A stretch of 28,459 bases of DNA, taken from positions 192,323,960 through 192,352,418 of the forward strand of contig JBOZIK010000001.1 of assembly GCA_051453625.1 (NCBI GenBank), given 5' to 3'. This document shows, piece after piece, positions 19,150 through 28,459 of this stretch. Positions within the stretch are counted from its first letter, which is position 1. Each line of letters starts with the position of its first letter. The notes under the pieces were generated by a model. That model was not told the DNA's origin. It made no database searches and was given only the letters and a program-made list of their open reading frames with translations. The position numbers and the translations under genes were made by a program. The DNA is from Welwitschia mirabilis. Its lineage: Eukaryota; Gnetophyta; Gnetopsida; Welwitschiales.

Positions 19150-20190
19150 TGCAATGAAATTAGAGATGTCAGACATTGCTTGAAGGTTGCTAAATAGAGA
19201 TGCAATGTTTGCAAGAGCTTCAGGATCATGTTTTTTAAGACCCCATCATGCTTGCTATTTTAATGCAGCAGCAACCTTTGTCCAAAAGTCTACCAAATTA
19301 GCTTCAGTATGGAACTACTAAGTTTCCAACTTCTTATTATCAGTCACTTGCTTGGTAAGTGATACTTTACATTAATATGCCTTGTCCTAGAAGGGTATGC
19401 AACGTTCTTTGGTAAACGAATAGTAGTTTGACTATCACAATATATTATAAACTTGGTCTAGTTAAGTCTAAACCAACTAAAAATGCATCTAAACCATACC
19501 ATTTCTTTTGCAACTTCTCTTAGAGCAACATATTTAGCCTTGTACATCTAATTGCAAATGAGACACCCAATTAACAACTCCACCACTAGGGGTAAAATAA
19601 GACATCCAACTAATATCCAAGTGACAATTGATCCAGAAGGCACCACCTTAGTGTAATTGTTGTTCTCCTGTAAACTAAGACAATCCTTATGCAATAGAAG
19701 AAAATGGGTAGCTAATGGGGTACAAATAGTCACATCAGCTATGTTTAAATGCATCAGTATCTTGTCCATGTATGCAGCTTGGGTCAACCACATTTTATGT
19801 TGTGACTTGTCTATTAATCCACATAACACATACCCATTCTGTTGGTCCAAGATCTTTCATGACAAAACACTTGGACATCTCATGCTTCAAACATTTTATC
19901 TCCCACAAATCCTTCCTTATCACTAAGATACCCTCAATGTATAACAACAAAAACAAGATGACTATTTTCCCTAAAGCATTGGTATGAACATACAACTTGT
20001 GATCAACATCACATCTAGAGTATCTTTGCTGCTGCACAAAATCATCAAACTTCCTATACCACTGCCAAGGACTTTGTTTTAGGACAAAGACATTCTTTCT
20101 CAACCCACAAATTAAGTTTTTATTTGTAACAACAAGACTCTCAAGAATATCCATGTAAATTATCTTCTCTAGGGCAATAGGTAAAAAGGT
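19150..20190 (-). pseudogene. Old Ty1/copia pol remnant: RT and RNase H
   Basis: Reading leftward from the insertion at 20190: LEKIIYMDI, LVVTNKNLICGLRKN, LKQSPWQWYRKFDDFVQQQ, then the active-site region YIEGILVIRKD, where the family has YVDDxLV, so both catalytic Asp are changed. KCFVMKDLGP, YVLCGLIDKSQHKMWLTQAAY and MDKILMHL follow. RNase H blocks lie at 19385-19530: KAKYVALREVAKEM, CDSQTTIRLPKNVAYPS and TRHINVKYH, then HTEANLVDF near 19290. The N-terminal part of pol is missing because a second copia element was inserted at 20191; it should continue right of the window. Stops and frameshifts are many. Confidence 0.9.
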
Positions 20191-21365
20191 TGAAGAATGG
20201 ATCAACCTTAGAGTAGGGTGAATAGGTTGTAATAAAAGAATAATGTACTTTGAAGCCCTGCAAATAAAATGAAAATAATCCACAAAAAGATCAAAGATTG
20301 TTTTAATGGTAGAGAGTCACCACCCTTCAGCTCTTAGACACCAAGTCTCTAGCTGGCTTAGATTAACCTCAACAATTGGTTTTCAGCTCACAAATAACCT
20401 ATACAATCACCAGTGGATTTTAGGGCTCATCCACAACCACAAAAGAATGGATTGACGTCAGGTGCACAGATGCACAATTCTTATCCACAATTACAAGTGC
20501 AAAGAAAGCCCTGGCAAGCTTGATTGGAAAGAGAAGAGTCTAGAAGATTTTTGATCACCAGATAAGCCAAGTACAGTGCATACAGTACATGTAACAATAT
20601 TCTATTTTGTCGCTTTTTGATCATCAGTAATCCTTCACTCTTGTGAAGGAGGAGTTTAAATAGAACCACTGGAACTAGCCATTCATAAAGGTAAGTGCAG
20701 ACCGTTGGAATCTAGTTCCGCCTTCTCTTGTAAAGCGTGGAAGTACAACAGTTATAATTGAAACACGCTAGGTTGACCTTACAAAATGCTTGGTTGCCCT
20801 TAGTATCTGGTCACCCTTACTACTATATTGGGTCACCTTTGCCTGGTTTGGTTTTCACAGTTTGCTGACCTTAAGCATTCAGTTGACCTTACAAAGTTCA
20901 GGGGTCAACCTCTTCTGATTTGGTTTTGCAATCAGGTTGCCCGAGTATAATGGGTCAGTCGCCCGCTTGATAGCTGTTTACTTTTTGGGCTACATGTGGT
21001 TGCCCCATTTTGTGTCTTCAGTCGCCCTCATTGTAATCGGCTGAAATTTCCAAATCCAACTCAGTTGCCCTTGATTAGACGTTTGGTCGCCCGCTCTTGT
21101 TTTAGTCTGCATCTAGTTTGAAAGTCGTTCACTCCACCTGAAAACACGGTCGCCCGTGCTAGAAGCGGACTTTATCTGAATAACAGTTCAGTCACCCAGC
21201 TAAGAAGTTCGGTCACCCACATTTCATGTGGGTGTTTATCCTAGTGACAGTTCGATTGCCTAGATGAAATCTGTGGTTGCCCATGCTAGAAAATCTCTGC
21301 AAAACACACTAACTCTACACTCCAAAAACCCGTTATTTAATCAATTACAACAGGTTCTTCCAACA
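20191..21365 (-). repeat. 3' LTR of the SIRE-like copia (1175 bp)
   Basis: On the minus strand it starts TGTTGGAAGAACC and ends GGTTGATCCATTCTTCA. A polypurine tract adjoins the inner end, and the older copia RT adjoins the outer end at aaggt (20186-20190), the expected left target duplication. At least 16 copies of a GGTYRCCC/AGTYGCCC/GGTYGACC-type word lie at 20771-21285. Confidence 0.88.
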
Positions 21366-21378
21366 AACTCCCCCTCTG
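21366..21378 (-). promoter_or_regulatory. Polypurine tract of the SIRE-like copia
   Basis: On the minus strand cagagggggagtt runs directly into the LTR start tgttgg, the standard plus-strand primer. Confidence 0.85.
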
Positions 21379-21482
21379 TCATTGATTGAAGAAAAACAAC
21401 ACTTTTAAAAATAAATGCTCCCCCTTAATGGTATAAATGGACACTTAAGGAATGGTGAAACGAGTTTAATAAAGAAGCAGAG

Positions 21483-22763
21483 CTATACTAACCAATAGAG
21501 ATTTTCATTANNNNNNNNNNNNNNNNNNNNNNNNNNNNNNNNNNNNNNNNNNNNNNNNNNNNNNNNNNNNNNNNNNNNNNNNNNNNNNNNNNNNNNNNNN
21601 NNNNNNNNNNNNNNNNNNNNNNNNNNNNNNNNNNNNNNNNNNNNNNNNNNNNNNNNNNNNNNNNNNNNNNNNNNNNNNNNNNNNNNNNNNNNNNNNNNAC
21701 AGCAATCAAAATCAGAAAATTCTTCAGAAGAATGGGCAGCCTCACTCGGAGAAGTGTCAGCTACAGGACTACCACTGACAATAAGAGTTGCCTGTACGTG
21801 CCTAGTGCGAGAGTCTAAGTGATGCAACAGGTGAAGAATCTCTAGCGTATGTGAGGCCTTGACCTTGGGCCTGGCGGGTGCAGCAGGCTCCTCGAAAAGA
21901 TGCATGCAAGAGAGAATAGTATGGTCAATAGGCCCCATGGGCTTAAGAACCTCTTGTCGAGAAATATGTGGCATGCCAAAGTGCTGACAGATTCGAGTGA
22001 TGAGGAACAAGTAAGGCAGGGAATGCCGCTTGTGAGGCTGAAGTTGATGAACCATATGCCAAAGCATGATGCCTGGCACATTGATATCACATCTCCGATC
22101 CAACGAGTAGAGGATGAACTCTCAAATTACCTGGTACATTGATATCACATCTCCGATCCAACGAGTAGAGGATGAACACTCAATAATTTGAGAGTTCATC
22201 CCTGTGCCCGGTAACAGGAAGAAAGTTGTATAAAAGAATGAGGTGAAGAAGACAAAACCTGGGAAGAAGATGAGAGGCTTTGAGAGTCTTCTTCTAGGTG
22301 ATGAATGCGCCACATACATGCTGAGTTGCAGAGTCTTTCTCTTCAAAGGACTCTACCATAAGCCAGTATTCCCTTGGATTCCCTCGAGGTAACCCAGTGA
22401 GGGAGGCAATTAAGTCTACAGTAATGTGCATTTCTTGACCAAAGACAGATGTAATGATTGTGGAGTGAGCAGCATCAAATCTAGCATTTGCGTAGAATAA
22501 GCATATAACCAAAGGATAATATATGCCTGAGACATGCAGAAAATAGCTCCAACTTGCTTCTTCAGGAAGAGTTTGGACTTCGCAAAGACTGAGGAACTGG
22601 ACAGGTTCACACGTCCTCTACACTGCAATAGGGCTTGTCTAAAAATTCTTTTCAAAGTTGTGTATGGCCTTCGCGTTCATTTTAGACAAAATGTAACTAG
22701 GAGGTCTTGAGGCAGCTTCTTCTTGCGCTTCCTAGATCCCTCTCCAGTTTGCTGAGAAGCCAT
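21483..22763 (-). pseudogene. Extra ORF in envelope position, resembling the 'putative plant transposon protein' family
   Basis: Between RNase H and the 3' LTR, on the element's strand, an ATG at 22763 opens MASQQTGEGSRKRKKK, a likely nuclear-targeting basic stretch. After frameshifts come FAKSKLFLKKQVGAI, VICLFYANARFDAAH, DLIASLTGLPRGNPREYW (about 22370-22420), TRWIGDVISM, VPGIMLWHMVH and HSLPYLFLITRICQHFGM (about 21960-22030). It ends with a Ser/Glu-rich tail and stops at 21483, with a gap at 21511-21698. The order FYAN, I..LTGLP, HSLPY..LITR.C matches, as I remember it, the plant transposon protein family Pfam Transposase_32 (PF20167). It has no clear signal peptide or membrane anchor, so it is not an evident envelope protein. 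Frameshifts and a 58-bp duplication break it. Confidence 0.7.
22080..22200. repeat. 58-bp tandem duplication with an inverted copy of its end
   Basis: attgatatcacatctccgat at 22080 recurs at 22138 (offset 58). gatgaactctcaaatt (22112-22127) reappears inverted as aatttgagagttcatc (22185-22200), which with the second direct copy makes a near-perfect palindrome at 22170-22200. Confidence 0.88.
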
Positions 22764-23281
22764 AGTAGAGCAGATTTGAGCAAGAAAAGCGCGGGAAAGC
22801 AAAGGAGTGGGCCACAAGACACGTGAGAAAAAGACAGGGCACAAAACAACAAATGAGGGATTTGAGGGCCCAGGTGGATTTTAAAATCCGCGGCGCACCA
22901 CCTTAAATGCGGGTGACTAAGCGAATCCATCAGTCGACCCATGCTATTTTAAAAACTGGAATAGTAAGGCAGCGGTCGACCTTGAGAAGAAACTCAGTCA
23001 ACCCTGTGAGACTAAAGAAACATAAGTAAAACTGAACCACATTAGGTCGACCTAACGAAATGAAATGATTGACCTGACTTAACAGCCAAAATAGATTCAC
23101 ATGCGGTCGACCCGAAGGAAAGGAGCAGTTGACCTAGTGAAAAGAGAATTTTGACAAAAAAACCGAAAGAGATAAGGTCAACCCATGTGACTGATGAGGT
23201 CGATCGAGGTTCATTTTGATATAACAGTGAAAATCTTGAACCCAACAGCTAAACTCTAGTGTTCAACTGGGGTTGGGTTTT
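22764..23281 (-). other. Spacer between RNase H and the extra ORF, with repeated GGTCGACC words
   Basis: No coding frame. cagtcgaccc, cggtcgacct, cagtcaaccc, ggtcgaccta, ggtcgacccg, agttgaccta, ggtcaaccca and ggtcgatcga occur between 22930 and 23210, roughly every 20-50 bp, echoing the words in the LTR. It may carry the signals that express the extra ORF; this is not shown. Confidence 0.55.
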
Positions 23282-24920
23282 TTAGGTCTTTCTCAGACAA
23301 GATACCCCGAAAGTACGGAGTGTAGCAAAACGATCAGACAATAGAGGTTTTGTGAAAATATCGGCTAATTGATCTTGAGTAGAAACATATTCAAGAGTTA
23401 TAATTTTCTTCTCAACCAAGTTACGGATAAAATGATACTTGAGATCGATGTGCTTAGTGCGAGTGTGTTGAACATGATTGTAAGCGATTTGAATAACACT
23501 GGAATTGTCGCATAGAACAAGGACTTCAGAAAGTACTACTCCATTAATCTTTCAAAGTTTCTTTCATCCATAGTGTATAAGTGCAGCAAGTCCCGGCAGC
23601 TATGTACTTAGCTTCTACCGTGGATAGAGATATGGAGCACTGCTTCTTGTTGTACCATGTTGTAAGGCAGTTGCCAAAGAAAAAGCAACCACCACTCGTG
23701 CTTTTGCGATCATCTTTGCAACCAACCTAGTTCGCATCATTATAACATGTTAAACTTAACGAAGTATTACTTGGATACCATAGCCCAAAATCAAGAGTAC
23801 CTTTAACATAGCGAAGTATCCTCTTTACAGCAATAAAATGAGATTCTTTTGGTTTGCCTTGATACCTAGCACACAAACCAACACCAAATGCTATGTCAGG
23901 ACGACTGGCCATTAGATACAAGAGACTTCCAATAATGCTATAATATAATTTTTAATCCGCATCCTTGTCTTCTTCATTAAGAGAAAGTTTGATATTAGTG
24001 GCCATCGAAGAGTCTACACACTTTGCATTTTCTGGTCTAAATTTCTTAATAAGATCTGAAGAATATTTCTTCTGGTTTATGTAGATACCATTATCATGTT
24101 GTTGGATTTGAAGACCTAGAAACATGTCAACCAATCCAACCATACTCATTTCAAACTCAAAACTCATTAGATTTGCAAAATCATTGAATAAAGCCTCATC
24201 AGTTGATCCAAAGATAATGTCATCCACATAAATTTGAACCAGAATTAAATCATTATTCACTGATTTTCTAAACAAAGTTTTGTCAATAGAGCCTCTAGTA
24301 AAACCATGCTGAAGCAAAAAAGAGGAAAGTTTCTCATACCAGGCTCGTAGAGCTTATTTAAGGCCATATAAAGCTTTGTTCAGTTTGTAAACATATTCTG
24401 GATTGTGAGGATCAGCAAAGTCTTGTGGTTGTTTTACGTAGACTTCTTCCTCAAGGCACTCTTTACATCCATCTGAAAAACCTTAATTTTCTTATAGCAG
24501 GCAAAAGCTAGGAACATTCTGATAGACTCAAGTCTAGCAATAGGAGCTAAAGTGTCACCACAATCTACTCCTTCTATTTGAAGTACCCTTGAGCTACTAG
24601 CCTAGCTTTGCTTTTGGTAATGACATTCTTTTCATTTACTTTATTTCTAAAAATCCATTTCGTGCCTATCATATTTTTTCCAGCTGGTTTAGTAACAAGA
24701 GAACACACCTGGTTTCGAGAGAATTGTTCCTTCTTGCATTGCATTTATCTAATAAGGATCTGATTCTGCTTCCTCAAAAGTTTTTGGTTCAACCTGAGAT
24801 AAGAGAGAAATATAAGCACTGAAAGTCTTAAGAGAGTTTCTTGTGACTATACCTTATTCCACATTTCCAATGACTGAATCTAGCAGATGATCCTTAAGCT
24901 CTTTTATTTCAGGAGCTTGT
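23282..24920 (-). pseudogene. SIRE-like copia RT and RNase H
   Basis: The enzyme that would copy element RNA into DNA. RT blocks run leftward: ARLESIRMFLAFACYKK (about 24500-24550), [42 protein letters not shown] and the intact catalytic box IYVDDIIFGST (YVDD codons at 24219-24230), then FEFEMSMVGLVDMFLGLQI and SLLYLMASRPDIAFGVG. RNase H includes VGCKDDRKSTSGGCFF, SLSTVEAKYIAAGTC, KHIDLKYHFIRNLV and LADIFTKPL, ending at TAA 23282-23284. In-frame stops at 23727, 23952 and 24354 replace residues that are normally Trp, Gln and Gln. The active sites look better preserved than in the older copia to the left. Confidence 0.93.
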
Positions 24921-26330
24921 TAGGCTCTTGAATAGACTTTGTTGTAATAGAAAGAATGAAGAACTAGTTCATCATCGGTTTCAGAAGTTTTTGTTGAACC
25001 GGGTACATCATGAATTTTGACATTGATAGATTCTTTCATATGAAGAGTGCGTTTGTTGAACACTCTATAAGCTCTACTTGACTGGGAGTACCCAAGGAAC
25101 ATTCCTTCATCAGATTTTAAATCGAATTTTGTTAGATCTTCTCTATCTCTCAAGATGAAGCACTTCCTTCCAAAAGTTTTGAAATAGGAGATATTGGGCT
25201 TCTTCCCTTTCCAGAGTTTGCAGGGAGTTTTGGAAGTTCTTAGTCTCAAATAAACTTTGTTTGAAATGTGACATGTTGTGTTTACTGCTTCAGCCCAAAA
25301 TCGTTTTGGGATATCTTTGTCATTCAGCATGACTCATCCTATATCTAACAAAGTGCAATTTTTTCTCTCAGCTACTCCATTTTGTTGAGGGGTTTTTGGT
25401 GTTGAGAATTTGTGATCAATTCCATTTAAGTTGAAATAATATTCTAACTTTTCATTCTCAAACTCTCTACCATGATCACTACGAATCTGCTTAATGACAT
25501 ACCCCTTTTCTGTTTGGAGTTTCTTTCAAATTCTAACAAAGTCATCATATGTATCAGATTTTGCATGCAAAAAAGCTACCCAAGAGAATCCAGAAAAATC
25601 ATCAACCATGACTAAGAAGTATCTTTTTCCTGATAAGCTTGTTGTTTGAATAGGGCCAACTAGATCCATATAAATCAAATATAATGGCTTGTTGGTGGTA
25701 ATGTCACTTAATCCTTTGTGAGAAGTCCTAGTTTGTTTCCCTTTTTGGCAACCATCACATAAACCTTTGTGAGTGATAGAAAGTTTTGAAAGACCTCTAA
25801 CAATCTCACCATGACATATTTTCTTTAGATTTTCAAAGCTAATGTGTCCTAAACGCTGATGCCAAAGGACATCCTTTTGAACATGAAAAGAAAGACAAAT
25901 CGAATTGCTTGATTGATTTACACAATAAACATTTACCTGTCTTGTTGCTACTAACAATAGCTGATCAGTTGTGCCCTGTTTAACAGTACATTTATTTGCA
26001 TCAAAAGAAACTTTATGACCCTTATTGCATATTTGACTAATACTTAAGAGATAATGCTTGAGGCCATTCACAAATAAAACATTACTGATATTTGGTAAGT
26101 TACCTCCACCAATGCTTCCAATTCCTTCGATTCGTGCTCTCCCATTGTCACCAAAAGTCACCTCTCCTCCATCATACTCCTTAAACTTGATGAAGTTGGA
26201 CTTGTCACCTATCATGTGCTTGGAGCACCCACTATCAAGATACCAACAAGTGTGATTAGTCACCTTTAAAGTAGTTTGAATTAAAAGGCTCTTGGTTGAG
26301 GATTTTGGAATCCACATCATGTGTCTATGA
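24920..26330 (-). pseudogene. SIRE-like copia protease and integrase
   Basis: Reading leftward: protease active site CWYLDSGCSKHMIGD (DSG codons at 26228-26236, intact), then VTFGDNGRARIEGIGSIGG. The integrase zinc domain has LWHQRLGHISFENLKK and GLCDGCQKGKQTRTSHKG, which supply His, His, Cys, Cys. The catalytic core has IYMDLVGPI (Asp at 25664-25666), RSDHGREFENE (Asp at 25475-25477) and PQQNGVAERKN (Glu at 25367-25369), so the D-D-E triad survives. The C-terminal part reads KRFWAEAVNTTCHI, FGRKCFILRDRE and GMFLGYSQSSRAYRVFN. TGA stops at 25526 and 25334 and a TAA at 24920 interrupt it. Confidence 0.95.
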
Positions 26331-26376
26331 TCTTTTGCATTTTGAATGGGTTTTAGAAAAAAAGCAAATTTAGAAC

Positions 26377-28372
26377 CTAGTCTGAAGTGAGAGAACCAGC
26401 TTTTACGAAAAACACAATCTTTGAGCCACCCTTATTGTTACAATAATGGCACGTGATATTCACTAATGAGTATTTAGAATTGACTGTGTTTAAGGATCTG
26501 TAAGAAGAGACTTGATTTGACCAAGTGTTGATGAAGTTTGTAGAACGTTTACTAGACCATGTCTCCTTAGACAGTTTTGAATTTGACTCAAGTTTAATTT
26601 TCAAAACTCTAATTTCCTTTTCTCTAGCCTTTAGTTTTTCTAAGAGAGTTTTGTTGTCTTTTTTTAGGTTGTTTACCTTGAAGGCTAGATTTTGACATTC
26701 CATGTAGAGTTCTACTTCTATTCCACTAAGTATATCATTGTTATCAAATGAATCAATAAGAGGTGAAGAGCATACCTTTTCTTCCACAAAAGCCAGGAGA
26801 GAGATTCCACCTTTTTCTAAATCTAAGTTTGGACCACTTTCACTTTCCTGGTCATCCCATGTTGCTGACAAAACTTTCTTGCCTTTTCTTTTGTCATCCT
26901 TTCTGTTGTTCGGGTAGACATTTGAAGTGTGACCAAACCCTTTACATGAATAGAACTGAATATCTCGTCATCCCTCATCCTTTCTTCTTGGCGGTCTTTT
27001 AGATTGACGCCCATTTTGCCTTCGCTGCATGAAGCGTCTACATCTTTTGGCTAGAAGAGCCACTTCATCCTTACTTTCCAGCTCTTGATCGGATCCTTCT
27101 TTGATTTCAATGTTTTCGTGTGCAGCTGTCAATGCTACACTTTTCTTCTTGTGTTTTTCAAAGGTGTGAAGGTTTCCTTGGAGCTCATCTATCTTCATAA
27201 TATTCAGGTCCTTGCTTTCTTTGATGGTAGTTACTTTCAATTCAAATCTCTTAGGAAGAGATCTCAATGTCTTTTGCACTACCCTTGACTCCTTGATGAG
27301 TTCACCTAGGGCATGCATAGAATTAACAATATCCGTTAGCTTAGCAAAAAAAGCATTTATACCTTCATCCTCTTCCATTTTGAGATCTTCGAACTGAGTA
27401 ATGAGCATCTNNNNNNNNNNNNNNNNNNNNNNNNNNNNNNNNNNNNNNNNNNNNNNNNNNNNNNNNNNNNNNNNNNNNNNNNNNNNNNNNNNNNNNNNNN
27501 NNNNNNNNNNTTCTTTGCATGAATAGCAATGAATATCTCGTCGTCCCTCATCCTTTCTTTTTGGTGGTCTTCTAAATTGACCTCCATTTTGCCTTCGTTG
27601 CATAAAGTGTCTGAATCTTTTGTCTATAAGAGCCACTTCATCCTCACTTTCTAGCTCTTGATCGGATTCTTCTTTGATCTCGATGTTTTCGTGTGCAGCT
27701 ACCAAAGCTACACTTTTCTTCTTCTGTTTTCCAAATTTCAATTCAAACATGTGAAGATTTCCTTGGAGCTCATCCATCTTCCAGATATTCAGGTCCTTGC
27801 TTTCTTCGATGGCAGTTACTTTCGATTCAAATCTCTTAGGAAGAAATCTCAATGCCTTTCGCATTACTCTTGACTCCTCGATAAGTTCACCTAGGGCACA
27901 CATAGAATTAACAATATCCGTTAGCTTAGCAAAAAAATTGTTTATACCTTCATCCTCTTCCATTTTGAGACCTTCGAACTAAGTAATGAGTATATGAAGC
28001 TTTGCCTACTTCACCAGGCTTGTTCCTTCATGAGCAATCTGCAGAATATCTCAAGCCTCCTTAGCCGTAGTGCTATTCACTACTCATTTGAAATCTTTTG
28101 GGCCTATGGCACAGAAGATTGCATTCAAGCCTTTGAAGTTGCATAAAGCTACTAATATTTCTTCAGGTGTCCACTTGTCCTTCCTTTTCGGAGAGGACAA
28201 CTTGGTGATAGGATCCTGTACAAGAGGAAGACAATAACCATTAGTAATGGAATCCCAGATATCAAGGTCTATAGATTGAACAAAGACTCATTTTACCCTT
28301 CTAGTAACCATAGTTAGTTCCATCGAAAAAGGGAGGCCTTGTAATGGAATTTCCTTCAGAGGCCTGACTCAT
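26377..28372 (-). pseudogene. SIRE-like copia gag with an internal duplication
   Basis: Gag builds the particle and packages RNA. The ATG at 28372 gives MSQASEGNSITRPPFFDGTNYGY, the usual copia gag opening, then LDIWDSITNGY and KRKDKWTPEEILVAL, the UBN2-type gag core. The block EEDEGIN-FFAKLTDIVNSM, LPKRFE-KVT, DELQGNLH and RRQNG occurs twice, at 27511-27963 and 26968-27397, either side of a 100-N gap. The knuckle after the left copy reads FYSCKGFGHTSNVY: the first and last Cys are lost. A coiled-coil region follows (VNNLKKDNKTLLEKLKAREK, about 26620-26680), then a second knuckle-like CHYCNNKGGSKIVF, also damaged. Several stops lie in the N-terminal third. Confidence 0.92.
26945..27990 (-). 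repeat. Duplicated gag core, about 460 bp per copy
   Basis: 27520-27990 and 26945-27405 align at very roughly 88-90% identity over the whole length (for example gaatatctcgtcgtccctc at 27531 and gaatatctcgtcatccctc at 26957). The left copy lacks 12 bp near 27155. The N run 27411-27510 lies at the junction. Confidence 0.88.
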
Positions 28373-28424
28373 TTTTTAGGGTAGATGGAGCAGAAATCTA
28401 TTAGGATCTATTGCTCAACCAAAA

Positions 28425-28435
28425 CTCTGATACAA
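28425..28435 (-). promoter_or_regulatory. Primer binding site of the SIRE-like copia
   Basis: On the minus strand ttgtatcagag, one mismatch from the initiator tRNA-Met complement tggtatcagag, two bases from the LTR edge at 28438. Confidence 0.8.
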
Positions 28436-28437
28436 AT

Positions 28438-28459
28438 TGAAGAATGGATCAACCCTAAA
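28438..28459 (-). repeat. Start of the 5' LTR of the SIRE-like copia, cut by the window end
   Basis: tgaagaatggatcaaccctaaa matches 20191 onward with only minor differences at the edge. The rest, about 1150 bp, should lie to the right. Confidence 0.85.

Larger units (their letters stand above)
20191..28459 (-). mobile_element. SIRE-like Ty1/copia retrotransposon, nearly complete but inactive
   Basis: Minus-strand element. Its 3' LTR is 20191-21365 and its 5' LTR begins at 28438 and leaves the window after 22 bp. The matching ends are tgaagaatggatcaaccttag (20191) and tgaagaatggatcaacccta (28438). Internal order on the minus strand is PBS, gag, protease, integrase, RT, RNase H, extra ORF, polypurine tract, LTR, which is copia order plus an ORF in the envelope position. 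The length to 28459 is 8.3 kb, and about 9.4 kb if the 5' LTR equals the 3' one. The large gag, the motifs WYLDSGCSKHM and IYVDDIIFGST and the extra ORF point to the SIRE/Maximus lineage. Stops, frameshifts and a gag duplication disable it. Confidence 0.92.

Noticed and set aside
21483-22763. Reading the extra copia ORF as a retroviral-type envelope gene
   Set aside because: Only its position suggests this; no signal peptide, cleavage site or membrane anchor is visible, and its motifs fit a plant transposon protein family better.
27085-27982. Plus-strand open frames within the gag region
   Set aside because: Antisense shadows of the duplicated gag cores.
1-28459. CRISPR arrays, bacterial operons or phage-type systems
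   Set aside because: No short regularly spaced identical repeats with unique spacers and no bacterial gene structure; the content is plant transposable elements.

Overview
The window looks like repeat-rich, AT-rich nuclear DNA of a flowering plant. No single gene in it is clearly alive. It is made of decayed transposable elements, several inserted into one another, separated by anonymous AT-rich DNA. The plant origin is inferred from the element families: Ty3/gypsy and SIRE-like Ty1/copia retrotransposons primed by initiator tRNA-Met, a DUF659-type hAT transposase with a BED finger and introns, and a retrotransposon ORF of the 'putative plant transposon protein' family. No host gene names the species. 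Runs of N mark scaffold gaps at 2424-2523, 8180-8189, 10868-10967, 11855-12176, 15160-15283, 21511-21698 and 27411-27510.

Layout, left to right. (1) 1-6370, minus strand: a degenerate Ty3/gypsy element with gag, protease, RT, RNase H and integrase remains in normal order. Its RT is split by a small non-autonomous LTR element at 2131-4047. That element has 106-bp LTRs, a plus-strand primer binding site, a third partial LTR and, inside it, an antisense scrap of copia RT. (2) 6585-7728: about eleven copies of a 101-bp tandem repeat. (3) 7729-8700: broken open frames I do not recognise. (4) 8997-9127: a cluster of short hairpins. (5) 9776-13126, plus strand: a hAT transposase pseudogene. (6) 13130-19150: mostly anonymous DNA with an orphan primer binding site, short tandem duplications and inverted repeats. 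(7) 19150-20190, minus strand: the 3' half of an old copia pol gene. (8) 20191 to the window end, minus strand: a larger, better preserved SIRE-like copia element inserted in that older copia RT. It has a 1175-bp 3' LTR, polypurine tract, an extra ORF in the envelope position, RNase H/RT, integrase, protease, gag, primer binding site and the first 22 bp of the 5' LTR.

The elements do not work together; they record successive insertions. The gypsy element is older than the small LTR element inside it, and the left copia is older than the SIRE-like copia that cuts it. All coding parts carry stops or frameshifts. In the copia element the stops are mostly of the kind C-to-T change would give, as expected for DNA that was methylated and silenced. 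I found no CRISPR array, convincing tRNA or rRNA gene, or clear previously undescribed system. The items most worth checking are the tandem small LTR element with its antisense copia cargo, the regularly repeated GGTYRCCC motif in the copia LTR, the extra ORF, the 101-bp array, and the duplications that coincide with assembly gaps.
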